DNA of 51,048 nucleotides. It comes from an uncultured Opitutales bacterium. Its GTDB lineage: Bacteria > Verrucomicrobiota > Verrucomicrobiia > Opitutales > Intestinicryptomonadaceae. Made by a program: the position numbers and the translations under genes. The notes below the pieces were generated by a model that did no database searches, was not told the DNA's origin, and was given only the letters and a program-made list of their open reading frames with translations. Below, one piece after another: positions 35,581 through 43,250 of the stretch (position 1 is its first letter; every line of letters starts with the position of its first letter). The stretch is from NCBI GenBank assembly GCA_900552245.1, contig URYY01000002.1, positions 1 to 51,048 on the forward strand. Reading direction: 5' to 3'.

Positions 35581-35582
35581 TA

Positions 35583-36959
35583 ATGTCGGAAAAAACTTTA
35601 AATGCCATTGGGAATGAGCTCTGGGATACCGCCAAGGCTGGGATAGCTGCGGCTATGTCGCCGGAGACTTTTGCCTCGTGGTTTGAAACAATGCAGTGCC
35701 TGGGCTCCAAAGACGGAATTTTAACTTTGGCAGTCTCCGGGGATTTTGCCGCCGACTGGATAAGAGATAACTATTCGGATATTATAAAAAAACATCTATA
35801 TCTCGCGGGCGGGACAAATGTAGATTTTAAGATAGTGGCCCAACCCGGTTCGGAATTTAAAAATTTGGATTCGGAGAGGGATGAGGCGCAAAGATCTAGG
35901 GTTTTTGCTAAAAAAAGCAGAGTTTCGCCACCGGTAATAAGCGCGCGCAATACTTTTGAAAATTTTATAGTTGGCGATGGCAATAGGCTTGCGCATGCGG
36001 CGTCTCTTGCAGTGGCGGAGTCTCCGGGAAGCGCGTTTAACCCGCTTTGCCTTTACGGCTCCACGGGCTTGGGTAAGACGCACCTTATGCATGCAGTTGC
36101 CCATTTTATATTTAACAACAATCCGAATTCCAGCATTGTCTACATATCTAGCGAGCGCTTTATAAACGAATTTATACGCTCAATTCAGGATAACGACTTG
36201 GTGAAATTCCGCCAGAAGTACAGGTCTGTGGATGTGCTTATGATAGACGATGTCCAGTTCTTTTCCGGAAAGACGCGCTGTCAGGAGGAGTTCTTCCACA
36301 CCTTTAACGACCTGTTTAATTCCGGAAAGCAGATTATCCTTTCCAGCGATAGGCCGGTATCTGAAATTCCGGATTTAAATGAGCGCTTAGTCACGCGCTT
36401 TGAGTGGGGAATGCCCATAGATATTCAGCCGCCGGACTACGAGACGCGCCTTGCAATTTTATCAAAAAAAGCCGAGGCCTTAAACGCCCGCATAGCGCCC
36501 GATGTCTTGGATTTTCTGGCTCGCAAAATAACAAAGAACGTTCGCAGAATGGAAGGTGCGCTAAACAGGCTTATAGCTTACACGGCCCTGATAAAAGACG
36601 CAAAGGCCCTCGATTTGGCTACGGCCGAGAAGCTTTTGGCGGACTCTTTTTTGCAGGACGAGGCCGCCGCGCAGGTAGATATTCCGCAGATACAGCAAAA
36701 GACGGCGGAGTACTACAAAATAGAGGTTGCCGATATGATTGGGCCGCGCAGACCTGCTAATATAGCTCTTGCGAGGCAGGTTGCAATGTATTTGTCAAGA
36801 AAGCTTACAAAGCATTCATTGCAGGAGATTGGCAAGCTCTTTGGGGGCAGAAACCACGGCACTGTAATGCACGCGATTGCTGCCGTTTCAAACTCTATGG
36901 AGCAGGACGAAAAGTTTGCGGATGTAATAGAATTTTTGACAAGGCGCTTGAGCGTCTGA
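35583..36959 (+). CDS. dnaA: Chromosomal replication initiator protein DnaA
   Basis: The 458-aa protein has the four usual domains: an N-terminal oligomerisation domain (about 1-80), a short linker, the AAA+ core with Walker A GSTGLGKT (159-166) and Walker B VLMIDD (218-223), and a C-terminal DNA-binding domain with GRNHGTVMHAIAAV. IVYISSERFINEFI and LVTRFEWGMPIDIQPPDYE are further hallmarks. The start is set by the GGAGAAG sequence. It binds DnaA boxes at the origin and opens the DNA. A terminator follows directly. Confidence 0.97.
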   Translation: MSEKTLNAIGNELWDTAKAGIAAAMSPETFASWFETMQCLGSKDGILTLAVSGDFAADWIRDNYSDIIKKHLYLAGGTNVDFKIVAQPGSEFKNLDSERDEAQRSRVFAKKSRVSPPVISARNTFENFIVGDGNRLAHAASLAVAESPGSAFNPLCLYGSTGLGKTHLMHAVAHFIFNNNPNSSIVYISSERFINEFIRSIQDNDLVKFRQKYRSVDVLMIDDVQFFSGKTRCQEEFFHTFNDLFNSGKQIILSSDRPVSEIPDLNERLVTRFEWGMPIDIQPPDYETRLAILSKKAEALNARIAPDVLDFLARKITKNVRRMEGALNRLIAYTALIKDAKALDLATAEKLLADSFLQDEAAAQVDIPQIQQKTAEYYKIEVADMIGPRRPANIALARQVAMYLSRKLTKHSLQEIGKLFGGRNHGTVMHAIAAVSNSMEQDEKFADVIEFLTRRLSV

Positions 36960-36987
36960 TGCAATTTTTGTTTTTATGGTTGCAGGG

Positions 36988-37020
36988 AGCTTCGGGATTA
37001 AAATTCCGAAGCTTTTTTTT
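36988..37020 (+). terminator. Rho-independent terminator of dnaA
   Basis: The stem AGCTTCGG (36988-36995) / CCGAAGCT (37006-37013) is followed by a run of eight T (37013-37020). Confidence 0.88.
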
Positions 37021-37098
37021 GGCTTGCGGATAAGTGAATTTTTACGCAAGTTTTATTTCCTTGATTAGCCCTGCATAAGATTTTATTATAAGCTAGAT

Positions 37099-38289
37099 AT
37101 GAAAATTTTTCTATCAGTTCTTACCTGGCTATTAGTTCCCCTTTTTTTCATTGCAAAGGAGGACGTTGACGCGCTCAAAGCAGAGGCGGATGCTGGTTTT
37201 TTAGAGGCGCAAAATAGCATGGGAATTCTCTACTACGAGGGAAAGAGTGTTGAAAAAAATTACAAGGAGGCCTTCAAATATTTTCGCATGGCTGCAGAGC
37301 GGGGATATGCCCAAGCCCAGAATAATCTTGCGATTCTCTACAACAACGGCTTTGGCGTTGAAAAGAATCCGGCCGAGGCCGTAAAGTGGTTGAAGAAAGC
37401 TGCCAAGCAGGGGTATGCGCCGTCCCAGAATGCTTTGGCGCTATGTTACAAGGACGGAATCGGCGTAGATAGGAATATATCGGAAGCGGTAAAGTGGTAC
37501 GCCGAGGCCGCCAAGCAAAACCACGCCGAAGCCATGAATAATTTGGGCATTTTGTACTACGATGGGCTTGGAGTGAAGCGGGATTACGCGAAAGCGGCGG
37601 AGTTGTTTGGCAAATCGGCGGCAAGCGGTTTCAGCTTGGCCCAGTTTAATCTGGGGGTTTGCTACAACAACGGCCAGGGGGTTCGTAAAAATCCGTTTGA
37701 GGCTGTAAAGTGGTATCGCAAGGCGGCCGAGCAGGGGCATGCTCAGGCGCAGTACAATTTGGGAGTTTTGTGCGAGCGCGGGGAGGGTGTAGAGAAAAAT
37801 TTGTCGGAGGCCTTCAAGTGTTACTTAAAGGCGGCCAAGCAGGGGTATGCGCCGTCTCAGTTCAGCTTGGGGCTTAGTTATTTTGATGCGGAAGGTGTTT
37901 CGCAGGATAGGGCGGAAGCGGTAAAATGGTGGAAGAAGGCGGCCGAGCAGGGGCATGTGATGTCCATATGTAATCTGGGGGTATGTTACGAAAACGGATA
38001 TGGGGTTGAGAAAGATTTAGATAAAGCCTTGGAATATTACTTCTCAGCGGTCGAAAAGGGCGACGGGCAGTCGGCTTACAATCTAGGAGCTTGCTACTAC
38101 AATGAGGAAAATAAAATTTGCGACAAGGTAAAGGCGTGCGCGTGGCTTTTATTAGCTCTTGAAAGGGGGTTCAAAATGGCCGAGTCGACCTTAAACGAAG
38201 TAAAAATGGAGATTACAAAGGAGGACTTTGAGTCCGCTAAAAAGCTTTTTAAAAAGGGAAAAAAAGAGGGTTTTAAACTGCTCTTATGA
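37099..38289 (+). CDS. Sel1-repeat (SLR) protein with N-terminal signal
   Basis: The 396-aa protein has a hydrophobic N-terminus (about 1-19) that may be a signal peptide or anchor, then about nine Sel1-like repeats of 36 residues. These have the consensus A-x-x-NLGxxYxxGxGVxKNxxEAxKWYxKAAxQG. Such repeats fold as helix pairs and act as protein-protein scaffolds, often in envelope or stress signalling. Repeats are close in sequence (for example AEQGHAQAQYNLG and AKQGYAPSQFSLG), suggesting expansion by internal duplication. The partner is unknown. Confidence 0.9.
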   Translation: MKIFLSVLTWLLVPLFFIAKEDVDALKAEADAGFLEAQNSMGILYYEGKSVEKNYKEAFKYFRMAAERGYAQAQNNLAILYNNGFGVEKNPAEAVKWLKKAAKQGYAPSQNALALCYKDGIGVDRNISEAVKWYAEAAKQNHAEAMNNLGILYYDGLGVKRDYAKAAELFGKSAASGFSLAQFNLGVCYNNGQGVRKNPFEAVKWYRKAAEQGHAQAQYNLGVLCERGEGVEKNLSEAFKCYLKAAKQGYAPSQFSLGLSYFDAEGVSQDRAEAVKWWKKAAEQGHVMSICNLGVCYENGYGVEKDLDKALEYYFSAVEKGDGQSAYNLGACYYNEENKICDKVKACAWLLLALERGFKMAESTLNEVKMEITKEDFESAKKLFKKGKKEGFKLLL

Positions 38290-38580
38290 GCTTGTGCAGT
38301 ATTTACTGCGCGAATTGCCCCGCCAAGTTTTAGGAACTTTTGCGAAGGCTTTTGAGGAGGAAAAGTGTTGAATTTACCGCCTTGATTTTAATCTTTAAGG
38401 CTTCTACAAAGTAAAGCGGTAAAAATTTAAATACGGCATATTCGGTGCGAGATTTTGACTCTGCCCGCCGCGTGCTGTATGGAATATGCGCAGGATTTAG
38501 GCGGGCGAACTTTCGCAAAGAGTCCTTTTTCGTTTATCGGGCATTCCATTTTGTTTGCCGATTTTTTGCTTGGCAATTTT
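38290..38580. other. Intergenic region, no gene seen
   Basis: The gap between the Sel1 gene and the ilvD terminator, convergent genes, shows no supported ORF, RNA or strong repeat. Confidence 0.5.
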
Positions 38581-38621
38581 TTTAAAAAAAAGCGCGAAAG
38601 CCCCTTTAGACTCTCGCGCTT
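38581..38621 (-). terminator. Rho-independent terminator of ilvD
   Basis: AAGCGCGA (38590-38597) pairs with TCGCGCTT (38614-38621), with extra pairing in the loop side. On the minus strand a run of T (38590-38584) follows. Confidence 0.8.
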
Positions 38622-38672
38622 ACTTTTATAAGATATTTGCGGATATTTATTTTTTTACACAGGCAAAGCCGC

Positions 38673-40502
38673 CTATTTTAAGACTCTGACGGCTCCGTCC
38701 GCCGCAGACGATACGCAACTTGCGTAGAATTGCAGAGCCTTCGACACAACTCTGTCGCGCTTGGGCTTGTAGCCCTGCTTTTGCTTTTCGGCGCGCCTCT
38801 TATCCATTTCCTCCTTGGATATCACAAGCTCTATGGTGCGGTTTGGAATGTCTATATCTATAAAGTCGCCGTTTTCAATTAAGGCGATGTCTCCGCCGTC
38901 GGCGGCTTCGGGCGAGGCGTGGCCTATGGAAAGTCCGCTAGTGCCGCCGGAGAATCTTCCGTCTGTAAGCAGGGCGCAGAGCTTGCCCAAGCCCATGCTC
39001 TTTAAAAAGCTTGTCGGGTAGAGCATCTCCTGCATTCCGGGGCCGCCGCGCGGGCCTTCGTAGAGAATCACAACAACGTCTCCAGGCTCTATTTCGCCGC
39101 CCAAGATTGCCTTGCTTGCGTCGCTCTCAGAGTCGAACACCTTTGCCGTACCCTTAAATTTTAATATGTTTTTATCGACGCCCGCGGTCTTAACTATGCA
39201 GCCCTTCTGGGCGATGTTTCCGAAGAGAACAGCGAGGCCTCCGTCCGTAGAATAGGCGTGGGCTATGTCGCGTATCACGCCCTTTTCGCGGTCGGTGTCA
39301 AGCTCGTCATTGTAGGTAGATTGGCTGAAGGCTTTGATGTTGAACTTTCCGCCGGCTGTGGCCTTGAAGAAGTGCTTTACTCGCTCCGGGCACTTGGGGC
39401 TTTTGATGTCGTAGGTTTCCAAGTTTTGGGCGAGGGTTGTACCCATTACCGAATAGACCTCGGTATTCAAAAGTCCGGCTCTGGCAAGTTCGCCCAATAT
39501 GGCGTATATACCGCCCGCGCGGTGGACGTCTTGAACGTGTATGTCGGGAATTGAGGGCGAAACTTTGCAAAGGTGGGGTGTGACGCGGCTTAGGGCGTCT
39601 ATGTCTTTCATCGTAAAATCAACTTCTCCTTCGCGGGCTATAGCAAGAAGGTGCAAGACTGTGTTTGTGCTGCCGCCCATTGCTATATCGAGCTTCATGG
39701 CGTTTAGGAAGGCCTCGCGGGTTGCGATAGAGCGCGGCAAAACTTTTGTGTTTTCATGGTCGTAGTAGTCGATTGCCATTTCAACTATGCGCTTGGCGGC
39801 ACGCTCGCAGAGATTTTGCCTTTCGGTGTGGGTTGCGACTGTCGTGCCGTTTCCGGGCAGGGCAAAGCCTATGGCTTCGGCTAGGCAATTCATTGAGTTT
39901 GCCGTAAACATTCCGGCGCACGAGCCGCAGGTCGGGCAGGCTTCGCGCTCCATTTTAAGCGAGTCGGCATCGGAGACGTTCGGATTTGCGCCCGCTACCA
40001 TTGCGTCTATCATGTCGATGTTGTGCTCTTTGCCGTCTATTACGACTTTCGCAGCCTCCATGGGGCCGCCGCTTACAAAAATCGTAGGGATATTCAGGCG
40101 CATTGCGGCCATCATCATGCCGGGCGTAATTTTGTCGCAATTTGAGATGCAGATTAGGGCGTCGGCGCAGTGGGCGTTTACCATGTATTCGACGCTGTCT
40201 GCTATCAGTTCGCGCGAGGGCAGCGAATAGAGCATGCCGCCGTGGCCCATTGCGATGCCGTCGTCAATTGCAATTGTATTAAACTGCTTTGCGATTCCGC
40301 CGAACTCCTCAATCTTTTGGCAGACGAATTTGCCGACCTCGTCGAGGTGCACGTGTCCCGGCACAAATTGGGTAAACGAGTTTGCCACCGCAATCAGGGG
40401 CTTTTTAAAATCCTCCTCTTTAACTCCGGTTGCGCGCCACAGCGAGCGGGCTCCCGACATGTTCCTGCCTTCAAAACTTTTTGTCGATTTGCGTGTAAAC
40501 AT
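38673..40502 (-). CDS. ilvD: Dihydroxy-acid dehydratase
   Basis: IlvD dehydrates dihydroxy acids to the 2-keto acids of valine, isoleucine and pantothenate synthesis. The 609-aa sequence follows the E. coli type very closely: VANSFTQFVPGHVHL, DDGIAMGHGGMLYSLPSRE, CISNCDKITPGMM (C122) and CPTCGSCAGMFTANSMNCL (C195). These cysteines bind the iron-sulfur cluster. It stands alone, divergent from scpB with about 60 nt between starts. Together with panD it indicates pantothenate and branched-chain amino acid synthesis. Confidence 0.97.
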   Translation of the reverse strand: MFTRKSTKSFEGRNMSGARSLWRATGVKEEDFKKPLIAVANSFTQFVPGHVHLDEVGKFVCQKIEEFGGIAKQFNTIAIDDGIAMGHGGMLYSLPSRELIADSVEYMVNAHCADALICISNCDKITPGMMMAAMRLNIPTIFVSGGPMEAAKVVIDGKEHNIDMIDAMVAGANPNVSDADSLKMEREACPTCGSCAGMFTANSMNCLAEAIGFALPGNGTTVATHTERQNLCERAAKRIVEMAIDYYDHENTKVLPRSIATREAFLNAMKLDIAMGGSTNTVLHLLAIAREGEVDFTMKDIDALSRVTPHLCKVSPSIPDIHVQDVHRAGGIYAILGELARAGLLNTEVYSVMGTTLAQNLETYDIKSPKCPERVKHFFKATAGGKFNIKAFSQSTYNDELDTDREKGVIRDIAHAYSTDGGLAVLFGNIAQKGCIVKTAGVDKNILKFKGTAKVFDSESDASKAILGGEIEPGDVVVILYEGPRGGPGMQEMLYPTSFLKSMGLGKLCALLTDGRFSGGTSGLSIGHASPEAADGGDIALIENGDFIDIDIPNRTIELVISKEEMDKRRAEKQKQGYKPKRDRVVSKALQFYASCVSSAADGAVRVLK

Positions 40503-40561
40503 AAATTTTTTTGTTGTGACTTTATAAAATGACTTTAAAACGCTTAGGTAAAGTTTTTTTT

Positions 40562-41443
40562 ATGCAATTTAATCTAAAGAAGATTTTGAAGGCTCTCTTG
40601 TTTTCCACGAGCGAGTGGCTGTCGATAAAGGACATCCAAGCCGTGATAGCGCGTTACCACGAGGAAAACGAGCGCTTTGATTCGGAGGAGGAAGCCGCCG
40701 ATAGCGCAGCTTTTGAGCCCTCCGACACAAACTCTCAAGGGGCCCAGAGCGAGCAGGCGCTCATGAAAGACCTGATGGCACAGGTTCCCACTTTGCTTAC
40801 GGCAACCCAAATACGCGAGGCTATGGACGAGATTGCTGGCGAGCTTCAGGAGTCGGGCGAGGTCTATAAGCTCCTGCAAGGTCCAAACGGTTTTAAGCTT
40901 TCAATCTCACCCGACTACGCAGATTGGGTCAGGCTTTTGAGAAACGATCCGCGCCCGCAAAAATTAAAGCAGGCGGCTCTGGAAACTTTGGCTATAATCG
41001 CTTACCGCCAGCCCGTGACAAGGGCCGAAATAGAGGCAATAAGGGGAGTTAGCGCCGACAGCGCCATCGCGCGCCTTACAGATAGAGACTTAATTTACAT
41101 AGTCGGGCGCGCCGATTTGCCCGGCAGACCTCTTCAGTATGCGACAACTCCGCACTTCTTGGAATTTATCGGAGTAACTTCAATAGAGGAGTTGCCCGCA
41201 AGCGACGTTCTAAGCCCCAATCAAATATCGGAGTGGATTAGGCGAGCTAGCAATCCCGCAGCCGTCAAAAATGAGGACGTCGGGCTTTCGGGCGAGGATA
41301 AAAAGAGCGCTACGTTGGTTTCGGGAGTTTCGGGCGGGGCAAATCCCGCACCAGATGGCTCTGAAACTTCGGCGCAAGCTTCAGAAAAATCGGATAATTT
41401 AGCGGTGGAAAATTCCCCCGATACGGATAAGGAAGATGAATAA
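40562..41443 (+). CDS. scpB: Segregation and condensation protein B
   Basis: ScpB binds ScpA and SMC in chromosome condensation. The core has two winged helices: LKKILKALLFSTSEWLSIKDI at the start and ALETLAIIAYRQPVTRAEIEAIRGV with GRPLQYATTPHFLEFIG later. At 293 aa it is longer than the usual 180-220. An acidic Ser/Glu-rich insertion (about 35-75) splits the first winged helix, and a low-complexity acidic tail of about 70 residues follows. The ATG at 40562 fits the family N-terminus. An in-frame start at 40529 is possible. It overlaps pheA by 8 nt. Confidence 0.88.
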   Translation: MQFNLKKILKALLFSTSEWLSIKDIQAVIARYHEENERFDSEEEAADSAAFEPSDTNSQGAQSEQALMKDLMAQVPTLLTATQIREAMDEIAGELQESGEVYKLLQGPNGFKLSISPDYADWVRLLRNDPRPQKLKQAALETLAIIAYRQPVTRAEIEAIRGVSADSAIARLTDRDLIYIVGRADLPGRPLQYATTPHFLEFIGVTSIEELPASDVLSPNQISEWIRRASNPAAVKNEDVGLSGEDKKSATLVSGVSGGANPAPDGSETSAQASEKSDNLAVENSPDTDKEDE

Positions 41444-42509
41444 AGATACCTTCAGAAAAGAAATAGATAATCTCGATTCGCAAATTCTCGATTTGCTTGA
41501 AAAGCGCATAGATGCGGCAAGGCAAATTGGAAAAATTAAGCTTGAGGCGGGCGAGGACGTTTATGTGCCCAGCCGCGAAACAAAAGTCTTTGAGAACCTC
41601 TTGAAGAAAAACGCAGGCAGAATTTCGGAAAGCGCGCTAAGGGCGATTTTTAGGGAAATTATTTCAGCTTCAATCTCCGCCGAGAAAAAGCTCAAAGTTG
41701 CCTATCTGGGGCCCGTTGCCACATTCACTCAGCAAGCTGCAATTAAAAACTTTGGCACTAGCGTAGATTACAGGCCAATGCACTCAATTCCCGACATATT
41801 TGCGGCAGTTGAGCTCGGCGAGTGCGATTACGGAGTATTGCCCATAGAAAATTCCATAGAGGGCGCGGTATTCCACACGATGGATATGCTGGCGGAGTCC
41901 GATTTAAAAATTGTGGGGCAGGTGTATCTGCCGATAGAGCAGTGCATAATGTCGCGCGGCTCTTTGGCTGAAGTTCGCAAAATTTGCTCTAAAGACCAGG
42001 CTATAGGCCAGTGCAGAAATTGGATTAGAAGAAACCTGCCAAACGCCGATATAGAGTATGTCGATAGCACTGCAATAGCCGTAAAATACGCGCATGAAAA
42101 TCCGGAGATTGCGGCGATAGCAAGCCACATAGCGTCGGACTTCTACGAGGTTCCGATTATAGAGTCGGGCATACAGGACAAGAAGGACAATGTAACGCGC
42201 TTTTTGGTGGTCGGTAAGCACGAGTCGCTGAAGGCCGACAATGTGGAGTACAAGACAAGCGTAGTACTGTCTCTAAACGATAGACCTGGTGCGCTTTGCG
42301 ATATGATAATGCCCTTTAACCGCTACAACATCAATTTGACTAGAATTGAGTCTCGCCCCAGCCGCAGGAAGGCTTGGGACTACATATTCTTTATCGACTT
42401 TAAGGGACACTGGGAGGACGATGCTACAAGGGCCGTCTTTAAGGAATTAGACCGGACTCTGCCCATGGTAAAGTATCTTGGCAGCTACCCAATGGTACCG
42501 CGCCAGTAG
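41436..42509 (+). CDS. pheA: Bifunctional chorismate mutase / prephenate dehydratase (P-protein)
   Basis: The 357-aa protein converts chorismate to phenylpyruvate for phenylalanine. It has an AroQ chorismate mutase domain (about 1-85, IDNLDSQILDLLEKRIDAARQIG). A prephenate dehydratase domain follows (about 87-265, VAYLGPVATFTQQAA, PIENSIEGAV, NVTRFLVVG). Last is an ACT regulatory domain (about 275-355, LNDRPGALCDMI and ESRPSRRKAWDY) that binds phenylalanine for feedback inhibition. Its start overlaps the scpB stop by 8 nt. A terminator follows. Confidence 0.96.
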   Translation: MNKDTFRKEIDNLDSQILDLLEKRIDAARQIGKIKLEAGEDVYVPSRETKVFENLLKKNAGRISESALRAIFREIISASISAEKKLKVAYLGPVATFTQQAAIKNFGTSVDYRPMHSIPDIFAAVELGECDYGVLPIENSIEGAVFHTMDMLAESDLKIVGQVYLPIEQCIMSRGSLAEVRKICSKDQAIGQCRNWIRRNLPNADIEYVDSTAIAVKYAHENPEIAAIASHIASDFYEVPIIESGIQDKKDNVTRFLVVGKHESLKADNVEYKTSVVLSLNDRPGALCDMIMPFNRYNINLTRIESRPSRRKAWDYIFFIDFKGHWEDDATRAVFKELDRTLPMVKYLGSYPMVPRQ

Positions 42510-42534
42510 CGTCTCGGACTTATAATCTTTGAAG

Positions 42535-42561
42535 GCCGCACAGCTTGAGTGCGGCTTTTTT
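42535..42561 (+). terminator. Rho-independent terminator of scpB-pheA
   Basis: The stem GCCGCAC (42535-42541) / GTGCGGC (42549-42555) with a 7-nt loop is followed by six T. It lies 26 nt after the pheA stop. Confidence 0.88.
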
Positions 42562-42744
42562 ATTGGGTAATGGGTTCCATTTTTATAGATTGGAATTTCT
42601 CTTGTTTTTACTTGGAAAGTTCTAAGCTATCTTGTTCAAATTCCTTCACTGAAAAATTTTAAACGCAATTATAGAAATATTTTGCTAGCATAGAGCAAGT
42701 GGTGGGTTCCTGCGCACTTGCAGCCTCCTACTCTCGCTTACTAC

Positions 42745-42882
42745 ATGAAAAATCTATTGTTGGCTTTATTGCATGTGCCGGCTATTTTGGGCCGTGGCAT
42801 TGCTATTTTGGCGCGTTTAGTGTTCTTTTTAGGATTTTCAAACTTTGCGTTTGTTATGTGCAGTAAGAGACGCCAAATATAG
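42745..42882 (+). CDS. Candidate 45-aa hydrophobic small protein
   Basis: An ATG-to-TAG frame encodes a 45-residue peptide that starts MKNLLLALLHVPAILGRG, has a long hydrophobic stretch (about 3-39, two short helices or one long one) and ends with a basic tail CSKRRQI. No Shine-Dalgarno sequence precedes it. A strong terminator lies 32 nt after the stop. Small membrane peptide or toxin-like roles are possible, but the frame could also be chance inside an RNA gene. Confidence 0.4.
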   Translation: MKNLLLALLHVPAILGRGIAILARLVFFLGFSNFAFVMCSKRRQI

Positions 42883-42913
42883 GATAATCGTTAATAGCAA
42901 GCAACAGTGATTC

Positions 42914-42946
42914 GGGGGTGCTTTTTTAAGCGCCCCCTCTTTTTTT
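42914..42946 (+). terminator. Strong rho-independent terminator of the small transcript
   Basis: A 10-bp stem GGGGGTGCTT (42914-42923) / AAGCGCCCCC (42928-42937), with one T-G pair and a TTTT loop, is followed by TCT and eight T. The remaining 300 bp up to the activase gene show no gene. Confidence 0.88.
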
Positions 42947-43206
42947 TAGCTTTTTTCTATTGATTCGGAATTTCTCTTCCCACTGTTTGTGAAATACTTT
43001 GATTTGTCATTCCGGGCAGCGAAAGCGCCATATTTACATTTTGAAACTTTGGGTTATTTATTGAAATTTGAAAATGAGCCTCTCTCCCATTTGTATTGAT
43101 AAGTGGTAGCACCGAGACGGCCTATTGCTAGGAGGAAACTGGGAATTTCAGAAGATTTTTAGAAGCTTTTTTTAGCTTTAAAAATTTTTATAAAATTCAA
43201 TTTTTT

Positions 43207-43235
43207 TTGTTTGATAATCACATAAGCTTTATAAT
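43207..43235 (+). promoter_or_regulatory. Putative promoter of the activase gene
   Basis: TATAAT at 43230-43235 matches the -10 consensus and lies 15 nt before the ATG. A weak -35 (TTGTTT, 43207-43212) is 17 nt upstream. If correct the mRNA leader is very short or absent. Confidence 0.4.
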
Positions 43236-43250
43236 AGAACCTCTTTATAT

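Larger units (their letters stand above)
35040..35582. other. AT-rich dnaA upstream region, candidate replication origin
   Basis: No gene is seen in the 800 bp between tkt and dnaA. The region has long A/T runs (for example 35250-35270) and several sequences close to the DnaA box TGTGNATAA: TGTCAATAT at 35063, TGTCAATAA at 35074 and 35282, TGTTTATAA at 35414 and an exact match TGTGAATAA at 35550. All five are on the same strand. This fits an origin or a DnaA-controlled promoter but is not proof. Confidence 0.45.
42670..42946 (+). ncRNA. Candidate small transcript with leader hairpin, CCTCCT and terminator
   Basis: Between pheA and the activase gene lies a unit that looks like an independent transcript. 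A TATAGA (42670-42675) could be a -10 box. A 7-bp hairpin GCAAGTG (42695-42701) / CACTTGC (42715-42721) follows, then CCTCCT (42724-42729), which can pair with a Shine-Dalgarno sequence, and a strong terminator at 42914. It holds a 45-codon ORF (separate entry). It could be a regulatory RNA, a small-protein mRNA or both. No known RNA family was recognised. Confidence 0.4.

Noticed and set aside
42670..42946. Known housekeeping RNAs (6S, SRP, tmRNA, RNase P) as an explanation for the orphan transcript
   Set aside because: None of their conserved motifs is present; kept only as an unassigned candidate.
43095..43135. T-box-like text (AAGTGGTAGCACCGAGACGG) before the activase gene
   Set aside because: The conserved T-box bulge is interrupted, no specifier stem is visible, and the downstream gene is not an amino acid gene.
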